Of a stretch of 64,000 nucleotides of DNA, positions 35,600-46,400 are shown piece after piece. The stretch lies in the NCBI GenBank assembly GCA_011009095.1, contig VTPC01000422.1, forward strand, positions 39,695 through 103,694, read 5' to 3'. The notes under the pieces are model-generated. The model was not told the origin of the DNA. It did no database searches and saw only the letters and a program-made list of their open reading frames with translations. How positions within the stretch are numbered: position 1 is the stretch's first letter; each line of letters begins with the position of its first letter. Position numbers and translations under genes: made by a program. Source of the DNA: Ignelater luminosus (taxonomy: Eukaryota > Arthropoda > Insecta > Coleoptera > Elateridae).

Positions 35600-36165
35600 T
35601 GCCAAAAAGCAAAACATTTACAGTAAATCTTGCTTTAAGTTTAAGAAAACTGTAGATGAAACCCATCGAATGCTAAAGGAGGCTTGTGGTGACCAAACTT
35701 TAAGCCAAACAACAACATTTGAGTGATTTAAGCGGTTCCAAAGAAGGCTGAGAATCTGTGGAAAATGGCAAACATTCAGATCGGTCATCATCATGCACAA
35801 CTCCAGAAATGATCGCAAAAGTGAGTGAAGTTATCCGCGGAAATGTGAGGCGCAAACGGCCTGACATGTGTAACACCGGGGAATTGTTCCTACATCATGA
35901 CAATACGCCAGCACACACCTCGTTTATTGTCAGGAACTTCCTGACAAAAAATAACATGACCACCGTTCCGCACTCCCCATAACCGCCTGATCTGGCCTGA
36001 TGCGACTTCTATCTCTTCCCTAAAATAAAATTCCTGTTGCAAGGGCGTCATCTTGACTCCACTGAGGAGATCTAAGCAAATGCTGACACACTGAAGTCTG
36101 AAGACTTTCGTGAGTGCTTTTAAAAAGCCCATGGTGATGGTGAAGGTGACGGTCGAAATTAGGAG
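35600..36165 (+). pseudogene. mariner transposase with catalytic core deleted
   Basis: The N-terminal part (SCFKFKKTVDETHRMLKEAC, then GDQTLSQTTTFEW and FKRFQRR) is the HTH region of mariner proteins ('F---GK-A-ET-E-L-+AYG---LS---TFEW---F--GR'). After a frame change come TTPEMIAKVSEVIRGN, a jump to GELFLHHDNTPAHTSFIVRN with FLTKNNMTTVPHSPYPPDLA (second catalytic Asp in HDN-PAH; third in the PDLA--D motif, with a stop inside), and DFYLFPKIKFLLQGR. The middle of the protein, including the usual first catalytic TGDE block, is absent between NVRRKRPDM and the HDN motif. A nonsense change also sits just before the third Asp. It is an internally deleted, dead copy. Confidence 0.75.
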
Positions 36166-38721
36166 TTAGCTTAGGTATTCATGTTTTTATGAGCAAATTC
36201 TGAGAAATTCTGGATATTCGTAGAACCAAGCAACCACAAAGTGTTTATGATGTAAACACACAAATATAACAATATGTTATTAATAAACTTAGAACATTTT
36301 TAGACGAATAGAGACGTTTATCATACGAAGCGCAAAAAATGCATGTTTAACATATGCATACATATAGTAACAACCATGAACCAGGCAATCGCGTGAATAC
36401 AATCTGAATAAAGTTGAGTCGTACTCGGTTCAATACTACAATTGTTCTGTCCTACGCCAAATATGTTTATCAACGAATTTCGATAGGAGTCGTTACTGAA
36501 GTTGCGAAGTCTGTCTGTCTGTCTGCCCACATATTTTAAATTTTGAAATTTTGACTTCAGATTTGGATTCTACATCAAAAACTAAAGACCACGAAATTTG
36601 AAGAATTTTCAAAAAGATTTTTTTGCCGCAGAAGCATATTCTACATCAAAAAATAAGACAAACGTATACTTTTAGTTTTTTGATATCACCTCGGGAAATG
36701 GTCAAAATGACCGCCAAAGTTTGAAAATTTTGTAAAACTGTTGCTCGAATTCAGTAACAAAACGGAATTCGTTGTGGTTATGCTTTGCATTCCCAGATGT
36801 TTTTAGTTTTACTTCACATTTTTAAAAGTAATTTTATAGTATCAGTATGATTGCCGTGCTTAAAATAAAATGTTTAAATTAAAACAAAACAAGAAATTTA
36901 TTAATTTTAAAGAACGATAAAGATCATGCAATACAAATATGCAGGAACCGTCCATGCTTTTAGCGATGTAACCAGATGCAACCTTGATAGTCTATCTACG
37001 GTCGAAGTTTAATTATTAACAAACAACAATAACAACTGCAAAACAACCGTTCGAGAATGTTGAGAAAAATCAGCAGTAATTTCTAATATTCGTGGGTATG
37101 GCTGAAATGAAGAAATAAGAGTAAATCGTTTCTTTGTCTCCTTGACTGTTGGCCAACAAAGAAACATTGATGCAACAGACTGTGATATAGATTGTAACTA
37201 TTTGTAATTGTACTTCTTTAATACTATGGTTTGCTGAAAAAGATGGGGAAATCACCGTAAAGCTAATTTTAATAAAGATTTTGATCTGATATAGTTTTAT
37301 TGGTCGACTCTCAAGAAAACCAAGAAACAATTTAAAAAAACAAGCAAATCACTTAGGTGAATTGTATGAACCTTTGGCAAATGCATTTGCAAGGTTTTGA
37401 TCTCAAATACGAGACCATAATTTTCCTTAGTGATAAAAACTGATACAAGAGCTGTCACTATCATCTATTTAATTGCATCTTGTACTGTCATTGTATTTGT
37501 CCTTAATAAAAGGTTATCTTTTTCTTAAATTTTACGGAAAAAACCTAACCACATTGGGAAAGAAATAGCGATGTTACTGAAACCTTTGTATCAGAAATGC
37601 GAAATACACAATGATTTTAAAGTTATAGAATGAAAACATTATTAGTGCCTTAGTAGCTCCTGATCCATAAAATTAGTGACTCCGGTCGGTCATAAAAGAG
37701 AAGAACAAAACCATGATATGTATGGATATACCAAATTGTTTTTCCTTCTGTTTCATGATCAACCGAGGGCAAAAATTTTTGGAACACTTTATATCTTGTG
37801 CAGCAGTAAATAACATAATGTAAAGCAGAGAAAGAAGAATAGCTACGGTATGATTATTCTTCTAAAGGGGAAGAATGACAGTACTCCTGACGCTTGGCAT
37901 ATTTGTCAACGAGATTTCAGAAGTACTTACTCAGGTTTTGCACTTAGTATGTCAGATATCTGAATGAGCAAATCGCAAGAAAGTAAGGTTGCTCTTTCTT
38001 TGCAGCCTTGTCGGTAAAAGCCGCCATCTATGTTTGAATTTGTCTCATCTTGTTAAGAAACGTACTTGAATCTGCTTTGAGCTGACTTGGACTTTTTGAT
38101 TTACTGTGATCTGGATGATGCAGATGGAACAATCATTGGTGCACCATCGTGGAAGACTTTTAAAAATAAATGCAAAGTACCTTGAGGAAATTTCATTATT
38201 ACTGTTTGCTTCTTTGTCTCAAGAAATTGGGTTTTCATTTGTATACCCATAAAGCAACTAACCTTTCGATAAGTACATTTGAATGATTAAATCAAACTTT
38301 TAGTTGTTGTACAAACTGAGAACCGACTTAAAGGACATAGAAGCTACTAGTTCAAGAATGTGGCATGTGGTATCAAACGAAGTAAATCTCGATAATAAGT
38401 AGAAGCAAACAAAGTGTTCGATTAAAAAAGAAATCGACGAAAATAACAATTTGCATTTCTGGTTCATCCTTTGGCATCTACTGAAAATTTCAATAACGGG
38501 TTTTGAAGAACATAAATCAAACTCCGTTTTTGTAAAAGTTAAATACTAAAAAGTTGAATATCAAAGAGAATTTAGAAATTTGAAAAAAATTAAAACAAGA
38601 AAGTGAATGAAACAGAATCAAACAAGAAATTTAACAATTCTGAAGCGGTTAACTTAAGACCTTTATAGTACTATGGTACTGTTGCAATCCAAAATGAATC
38701 AGAAGTAAGGAAATATTGAAA
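36166..38721. other. AT-rich intergenic DNA
   Basis: No gene is recognised. A direct repeat of TTCTACATCAAAAA occurs near 36568 and 36649, and one tetranucleotide microsatellite at 36509. A minus-strand open frame at 37070-37330 shows no known domain. Confidence 0.5.
36509..36525 (+). repeat. (GTCT)4 microsatellite
   Basis: Four uninterrupted GTCT units are visible followed by G. It is an ordinary simple repeat. Confidence 0.9.
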
Positions 38722-38789
38722 TATATGGAGTGCTCCACTTAAAGAAAGCAAGAGGTTGGTATTGATGCTTTTGCGGAACACTCCATATA
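38722..38789. mobile_element. Minimal 68-bp inverted-repeat element
   Basis: The left end TATATGGAGTGCTCCAC and the right end in reverse complement TATATGGAGTGTTCCGC match at 15 of 17 positions. Only about 34 bases separate them. A sequence with the same start (TGGAGTGCTCCA) and a shared inner GGTATT occurs near 8813, so this is a small repeat family rather than a chance palindrome. There is no coding capacity. Confidence 0.65.
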
Positions 38790-39714
38790 ATTTAAAATAA
38801 TTTTGCTGCATATAAATAATTGTTCTGTACAATTTCTTTTTGTAACAAGAAGCAGAAGGTTATCCTTCGTCTACACATCCTGAAAGCGCCCTGTATAAAA
38901 CGTAAGTAAAGATGGGTAAGGGTAAATAAACATGATAAAAAATTGATCATAAAAAGGCTAAGCGCTAAATTACTAAAAGTAAGTGAACAACAAAGAGGCA
39001 AATATAACAAATAGCTCTCAATTAATCTTTGAAGTGAAATATGCAAATAATTAAAACTAATTGCTAATAGAATTTTTAAACAAATGTAAGCACTTCCTTT
39101 AGAATTCTATTGCTACTACTTTCATGATAATCTACATTTCTTAAAAAAATGATTGAAACGCCAACTACGCTGGAGGTCTCATTTTTATTTAATGTTGCGT
39201 TTGAATGTAAAAATTCAATAAAGCACTATGTATTTCACAGGGAAAATTAATTTTTTCTAGTAAATATATTTTGTATAGAGTATAGTTTGCTACACATGAC
39301 ACTGATAAAGTTTTATAATTATTCACATGGAAGAACGTTAATGAGAATGTCTGAAAAATAGCTCCTCTGGCGCAATATATCTGCTTACTGATTGAATACT
39401 AAAGGTAACGTTAAAACGTAATTTTTTTTCGATAATCATAAAACAAACTACTCTTTTTATAGTATTTAAATTGACTGTTACGATACAATAGAGTAGATGT
39501 AAATATCCCTAAAAAGTTACTAAAGTAGGCGTTTGTCACAATTTCCGTTAATAAACGCGTTCGGAAAATTGAATTTTATTAAAAAGGAAAATAAATGAAA
39601 CGGTTTTAAAAGCTGTTTAAATTCTAGATCAAAAAGTGTTTATTCTTAGTTAACTATTCAGTGATAATATCATTTCTAATTTGCATTCTAAATAATTCAA
39701 CTCTTACGTATGTG
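38790..39714. other. AT-rich intergenic DNA, no gene seen
   Basis: No motif or repeat structure was recognised. The minus-strand frame at 38792-39046 is hydrophobic from AT bias and has no known domain. Confidence 0.5.
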
Positions 39715-39716
39715 TA

Positions 39717-39816
39717 CAGTGGCCGACAAAAGTATGACACAAACGCAATAAATTCCAATCGATCCACTTGCTCATCACGTCATTCAGGTTTGGTTCTATC
39801 CATAGACGTTTTCTTC
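39717..39816 (+). mobile_element. Tc1-like terminal fragment
   Basis: CAGTGGCCGACAAAAGTATG, preceded by TA at 39715, is the type of end found on many arthropod Tc1 elements. About 100 bp on, a different inverted-repeat element begins (39819). An inverted CGACAAAAGT word at about 40056-40065 (ACTTTTGTCG on plus) lies in the loop of that element, so a simple nested order cannot be worked out. It may be the stub of a Tc1 element. Confidence 0.4.
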
Positions 39817-39818
39817 TA

Positions 39819-40283
39819 CAGGGTCTCCCAAGTTATATGTGCACCCATATAATCAGCCTTATTTTAAAAGATATTGATGTGAAATTTGTAGAATGTATAT
39901 GAACGCCCGAAGGTACAATTCCATAGAATCAAAAAATTTTTGTAGTTACGTATGTGGCATCTGCACAAATTACTTTCAATTTTTGCACCACAAAGTAGTA
40001 AAGTAATCTGTCTATTATTAAACTTCTGCTATTTTAAGAAAGTAACACTACAAGTATGACTTTTGTCGATCAATCTGTCAGACTTATAAAGATTCAATTG
40101 AGATAATATGCCCTAATTGTATCGAATTATTATTAGACTCCGTTATACGATTTATTAGACTATAAAATTTGTGCAGGCGCCACATGTAATTATTAAGATT
40201 TTTTAGATTTCATAGAATTTTATTTCTCCATCTTTTAAAAAAAGGCTTAATATGGTAGTGGATATATAGCTTGAAACAGCCTG
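39819..40283. mobile_element. TIR element (465 bp) flanked by TA
   Basis: The left end CAGGGTCTCCCAAGTTATAT and the right end in reverse complement CAGGCTGTTTCAAGCTATAT are each preceded by TA (39817-39818; 40284-40285). The arms stay alignable for about 150 bp with small gaps, including AGCCTTATTTTAAAAGAT and the inner TCTGCACAAATT / CCTGCACAAATT words. The loop of about 200 bp has no reading frame. It is a MITE of TA-targeting type. Confidence 0.75.
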
Positions 40284-40285
40284 TA

Positions 40286-41379
40286 TTTCTGAAATGCACT
40301 ATAGAAAACTTCTTCAGTAAACCCATTCGGTATACTTATTTTCGGTTATTGAGAAAAGTTGTTTTCCAAAGCAGAAGATCTTTGTCTACAGATCAATCTA
40401 CCAGGTTTAGATTTTGGATTTTATGGTTTAAGAGTTGTTTAAACAACACAACGAGGCCTTGTTACAATATGCATTTAAAAAGGCAATTTCTTAAGTCGAG
40501 TACTCTCTGAATCTAAAGTCTCTAAATCATTTTCCGGGGGACTACATATTTAGAGGGTGAAGCTTGCGTGTTTTCGCATTGCAATTCACACAGTACTGTC
40601 GTAATCTCCACAGCTTCAAGATTCAAAGACTGTGCTCGATGCGGACTTGTTAAAGGGATAAAGGACTGATGAGAAAATAATGGTGATTGGAACCGAGAAC
40701 CTTTTTTGATGTGTGGTAGTCGTTGATTACGTCACTTCACGTGAACGTAGTGTAGTAACAGAAATAAAGAGAGTTTTGAGAGTGATCACACGTGTTTAGA
40801 TACGTAGACTTCTTCTTCTAAATTTTTTGTTAAGAATAGTCAGTTAACTGTTATAGGTTTTGTTATGGTATAAGAGAATCCACGTTTACTAAATTTAGTT
40901 TTTGGTAAACAGGTATAGTCTTAAATTCAAAGTATAAACATCAGCCCGACAAGTAGTTTTATTATAAAGCAAAAAATTTTAGAATTTATTACTTTTCAAA
41001 CGTGTAGTATTCAGTAGCCACCTGCTGCCCATACACAGCTAGTTTAGGCATTGTGACTTACGTGAAAGTCAAATATTCGTCAAAGACAAAAAGATTTGAA
41101 TACAACCAGAACCACAAGAGTCAATTCAAGAGCAAGAACCATAAATAGTAGACCACCACAGCACTCAAGCTTTGATGGGATAAGAATGTTTTTCTTAGTT
41201 CAAAATTAAAAACATTCCGATTCTGGTGAATTAGTCTTACATTTAGAATATACAGTCTGAATCTTTACTTTACTTAACTTCTTGTCTTTCCCATGGAAAG
41301 AAGGCAGAATAGCGTTATACTGATAAGTTTCAATTTGTGCTTAGTAGAAACATTTATCTATTGCGACATCGCTCTTCGA
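40286..41379. other. Intergenic DNA, no gene seen
   Basis: Nothing was recognised on either strand. Confidence 0.5.
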
Positions 41380-42140
41380 TTGAAAAAATTTAAGATTTGC
41401 AAATTGTCGGTATACAAATGTGATCTGAACCAATAATTTAAGAACCCTCAAATGTAAATAATAAATAGTAAAGAATCCATGACAGATCCTAGAGGTATAC
41501 TCTTCTTTAATTTACAAAATTTAGATATTTCTCTGTTTAGACTCGCGCCTTCAGTACGTTCTGAAAGATATCAAATGGGATGAAAGTCAAATTGGAGTCT
41601 TCGAAGAAAAATGTATTTGTAAGAGAAGATTGGAAATCTTGCTTAAAAACAAACTTGATGAACCTGTGATGGTTTGCGTTAGGTACACCGAAGCTATCAT
41701 CTATATGGTTTGAATTCATTCTAAGTTATAATTCAGGTTGCAAAATGATGAGTCTAGTTCAACACTTTAAGTTCTTCTAGATCTTTTGGGCTGGATTGAT
41801 ATCTATAGTACCATGGAGCTGTTTCTTATTAATTTGAAGCAAACTAGACCTCCTTCTTTAGCTCATATGAGCAACATCGTTTTTGACAGTTTTCTTAGTT
41901 GTTTATACACATACCCTACTTTATTTTTGTATTTCAGCGTCGATTCGTACTTTTGTAAACGTATTTCAACCAGGGCCACTTTTTCGACAAGACACCTGAA
42001 GCTCGGGTCTTGGGCATCACGATATTGGGCACGCCGTATATGCTGTTGTCATATCGAATTTTCATACCAAAAGCAAATAATAATTTTTTCAGAACCTCAA
42101 TAGAAAGATATTTGAGGACGCTTGCTGAATATAATAGGTC
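41380..42140 (-). pseudogene. Reverse-transcriptase relics of LINE type, two adjacent fragments
   Basis: Reading the minus strand from high to low coordinates, SIEVLKKLLFAFGM (near 42100) may be the 'VSH-ILL-KL--YGI' block of a LINE reverse transcriptase. Near 41690-41560 follow SFGVPNANHHRFIKFVF, then FQSSLTNTFFFEDSNLTF, which fit 'GVPQGS-LGP-LF--YINDF' and 'FADDSNLTF' with the catalytic ADD changed. Near 41505-41390 a second copy of the same blocks appears: SIPLGSVMDSLLFIIYI, then SHLYTDNLQIL (family 'GIPQGSVLGPLLFIIYINDL' and 'LYADDLQL'). Two copies of the same two motifs within about 300 bp imply two overlapping or tandem relics. All are decayed. Confidence 0.6.
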
Positions 42141-43185
42141 TTGGTCTGAAATGGTTGAGATGGTATTGGTTTCAATACTATTCCAACACACCTAAGTAGT
42201 TTTATTCTAAGAGTAATTTCACTTTATAACATATAGCTACCTAGTCAAAGACTATAATTCTTCTAGCAACAATATTGGGTTTCGTGATGTGACAAACATG
42301 ACCTGTTTATTATAGAATAGCATTTATCTGAATATTTTCCACATTCAACTATTTACGTAAAAAACCAAAAGAGAGTTTTCATTCACGTACTTTTGGTGGA
42401 ACAAATATTTGGAAAGACTGTTCATGTAAAACGAAATAGCCTTATATTAGCCTTATTTCAGAAAGCATTTCATGATGCAATAATTACTATGAATGAATGA
42501 GACTTGTAAATATAAAATGCAGCGAAGAAAGTCGTTAAACCCTTTTCTGCAATCTACTCGTATCTTCTGTTCATATAAGTAAGACTAGAAAGATAGCAAG
42601 AGTTTGGAACGTAATACGGTAATATCCAAAGGTGTTTTGTAAAAAAGTAAACATTCTTTTTACTTGATATAAAAAACTACGCTTTTATATTCCGTTTGAA
42701 TACTTTTTCCAGACAGTGACATTTCAAGATGTTGGAACGATATAACACTGAGTACATTCAGTGTAATGTCATCATATTTCAGAAAGGTATTTCCCAATTA
42801 AAATACGTATGACTATTTTTCTTTTGGAGATCTTGGAGTAATAATATAATTATTTCTGAAGAAAGTATAGCCTTCAATCTTTTCACTCTGTTTTGATTTG
42901 AAACTAGATGATTTTGTTTTTCCCAGCTTGAGAAATAATAAATAATAAATAACCAAACCGGAACACAAATTAATTCCTAATAAAAATAAAATATGCGGTT
43001 ATAATAACATGCTTGTTATTTTCTATTCTGAAAACAAAAACAAAACATTCCAACATTCTTGAAAATAAACGTAGTTGTTTCCTTTATTTATTTCCAAACA
43101 AAAATATAACTACAATTTGTTGCTGTTTGTGGGAAGGTACAACATACATGAAAACGGACATGGCTTCAACAAAATTAGTTTTGAA
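42141..43185. other. AT-rich DNA upstream of the receptor gene
   Basis: No gene or repeat was recognised. Several overlapping short frames on both strands at 43013-43360 reflect the more balanced base composition close to the receptor and are not judged to be genes. Confidence 0.5.
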
Positions 43186-43189
43186 ATTC

Positions 43190-43485
43190 CTAGAACATGC
43201 AGGATCTTTTTCTGTGCATGTACGCCATTCGCCAATTCGGCAGCTGACAGGCAGCTGTGCTCCTGATAACTTGCTGGTGGGGAGTAAAGAAGGCGGAGCC
43301 ATGACCCTCGCAACTCCTGCTAAAGAGCAACAGTGTGTTCATCTTTTAGTTCCGTTGTGAGATGCGTAAGGGTTGGATGTAGTTTTCGGTTAGGTCTAAG
43401 TTGCGATGCTATCGTTGTACTGACAAAACTCTGTAACGTTTTAATGTAATTTAAATTATTTTACGTGTGAATTTTAGTTATCATA
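43190..43485 (+). promoter_or_regulatory. Probable promoter / 5' UTR region of the Toll-7-like gene
   Basis: Base composition rises in GC from about 43190 to 43340 just before the coding start, as often at insect core promoters. It contains two identical CAGCTG E-boxes (43241-43246 and 43252-43257) spaced by one helical turn. No TATA box at a convincing distance was seen. An in-frame TGA at 43468-43470 precedes the ATG. The transcription start was not located, and a 5' intron cannot be excluded from sequence alone. Confidence 0.3.
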
Positions 43486-46400
43486 ATGATTTGGCTGTTA
43501 TTAAGTGTAAGTTTAGCAGTATTAGTGAGTGGACGAACCTTAACTAGTATAGAAGAAGCTCCTAGGGGATGTGAGTGGCAAATGCAACCCGTAGAAGATT
43601 CTGTTAGTGAAGAAGAACCCGTGCTTTCGTGTCAGTTAAGAACGATCGCTGGTGCAGATGCATTATTATCAAATTTAACTCAGACGCAAGCTGAACGTGT
43701 GACAGCGTTACGATTAGAATGTAGTGATGTACTTTTTTTCGAGAGCACTTTGGATCCCAGCAAACATCACGGTAGCTTTTTATCTTCTTTACGTCGTTTA
43801 AAAGATTTGCGAATCGAATATTGCAAAATTCGTAACATTCCTGCGGCGGTTCTCGCATCGTTGAGAGACCTCAGACGATTTTCTCTTCGTTCACACAATT
43901 CTGACTGGTCAGCTATGACGTTAGAACTTCATCCGGAAAGTTTCAGGGGAATGGGAGAATTGCGAACCCTCGATCTTGCGGACAACAACATATGGAGCAC
44001 GCCGGCTGAGTTGTTTTGCACACTTTACAGTTTGACGCGCCTCAACCTCACACGAAATAAACTTCAGGATGTATTGGCGCTCAGTTTCTCTGATTGGGGT
44101 AGTGGACCTTTAGCACCAGGACACGCGTGTGTAAATGGTTTAAAAATTCTAGATTTATCATATAATGATATTATAGTTGTACCAGACAACGGATTATCCG
44201 GATTACGTTCCTTAGAAGAACTCCATCTACAAGATAATGCAGTTTCTACAATAGGAGACCGTGCGTTCGTAGGCCTAAATGCTTTGCATATGCTCAATTT
44301 ATCTAGCAACTGTTTAGTCGCTTTGCCGCCAGAACTTTTCTTATCTTCTAGAGATTTAAGACGTTTATATCTACATAATAATTCTCTTAGTGTACTGGCA
44401 CCCGGTTTGTTGGAAGGACTTGATCAATTAGAAGTGCTTGATTTATCCCGTAACGAACTGTCTACACGCTGGGTTAATAGGGACACATTTTCCGGTCTCG
44501 TTCGCCTTGTTGTGTTGAATTTAGCTCGTAATACCTTAACAAGAATTGATTCAAATGTATTTCATGATCTCTACAGTTTACAAATATTAAATTTAGATCA
44601 TAATAACATCGATTTTATAGCAGAAGGTGCCTTCTCAGAGTTAAAAAATTTGCATGCTTTAACTTTATCTTATAATAATATCGGACGTATAGAAGCTCAT
44701 CATTTTGCTGGAATGTATGCCTTACATCAGCTATTAATAGATTCAAATAGAATAGAATATATACATCCCCAAGCTTTTGAAAATGTAACGAACTTGCAAG
44801 ATCTGGGATTAAATGGTAACGTCCTAGGCGGCGTTCCTGTTGGCCTGGGAAAGCTCCGATTTCTCAAGACACTTGATTTAGGAAAGAACCGAATCGAATC
44901 GCTTAATAACGCATCATTTGAAGGACTCGAATTACTGTACGGTCTCAGACTCGTAGATAACCATATAGTTAACATCTCTAGGGATACATTTTCTACACTT
45001 CCTTCACTTCAAGTGTTGAACTTAGCTTCTAATCGAGTCCAGTTTGTAGAACAGAGCGCGTTCGCAAGTAATCCGACACTCAAAGCCATCCGACTTGACA
45101 GTAACGAGTTAACAGATATTAGTGGTGTTTTCACTAACCTACAAAGTTTAATGTGGTTGAACGTCTCGAACAACAGATTATTATGGTTCGATTACAGTCA
45201 TTTACCAACTAGTCTGGAATGGTTAGATATGCATGATAATCAGATTACAGAATTGGGGAATTATTATGATGTAAGAAATTCTCTTAAAATAAAGATGTTG
45301 GATGTAAGTTTTAATTTAATAACTGAAATACAAGAAAATTCTGTTCCTAATAGCGTAGAAACTTTATTCTTAAATAATAATAGAATTACTAATGTACAAC
45401 CAGGTACATTTTTCAAAAAGCAATTATTGCAAAAGGTTGTTTTATATGGAAATGATATAAGATACCTTGACCTTGCGGCACTAAGCTTAAGTGAAATAGA
45501 TGATGATAAAGATCTTCCACAATTTTATATCGGTGGAAATCCTTTTTACTGTGATTGCACGATGGAGTGGTTGTTACGTATTAATCATATGAGTAATTCA
45601 CGTCAATATCCTCAAGTCTTAGATCTAGATGCAATTAATTGCGAACTACCGCATTCCAGAGGAGCTTCGCCTCAACCGCTTTTAGATCTTAAAGCGTCGC
45701 AATTTCTGTGTCCGTATGAAACGCACTGTTTTGCATTGTGTCATTGTTGCGATTTCGATGCGTGCGATTGTGAGATGACGTGCCCTACCAATTGTACCTG
45801 TTTTCACGACCACACATGGACATCTAACGTAGTAGATTGTAGTAATGCCGGTTACACCAGTGTTCCTAGCAAAATACCGATGGATGCCACCGAAATCTAC
45901 CTGGATGGTAATAACTTGGGTGAACTTGGCAGTCACGTATTTATCGGTAAGAAAAAATTGGAGGTTTTATATTTGAACAATAGTAACATCGAAGCGCTGC
46001 ATAATAGGACATTTAATGGCGTAAAATCGTTAAAAGTGCTTCACATGGAAAATAATAAACTGGAAGAATTGCGCGGGTTCGAATTTGATCAGTTAGAAAA
46101 GTTAAGTGAATTATACTTGGACCATAATAAGATTTCCTACGTAGGAAATAAAACTTTCTCAAACATGCGGAAATTGGAAGTGTTAAAATTAAATGACAAT
46201 GAAATTGTGAACTTTTCACCGTGGCAACAACTGGTGTCGGCGGCCGATTCGGGTGCGACCCCGCGCGTGACTTTAGACGGCAACAAGTGGTCGTGTGACT
46301 GTACCTCTCTCGGGCGTCTGGAATCATGGCTTCGCGAAACGGGTGGTGATCTATCGAAGATGTTCTGCGCCGACAGAGACAAGCAGCAGACCGTCGCTGA

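Noticed and set aside
37070-39046. Hydrophobic minus-strand open frames (37070-37330, 38792-39046)
   Set aside because: Their hydrophobicity follows from AT-rich codons, and no conserved residues or family resemblance were found.
41934-42191. Possible histone H2A pseudogene (LYSASVLKYLSIEVL resembles VYLAAVLEYL-AEVLEL)
   Set aside because: The similarity covers only about 15 residues, spacing to the next H2A-like residues is wrong, and adjacent minus-strand sequence fits a LINE reverse transcriptase better.
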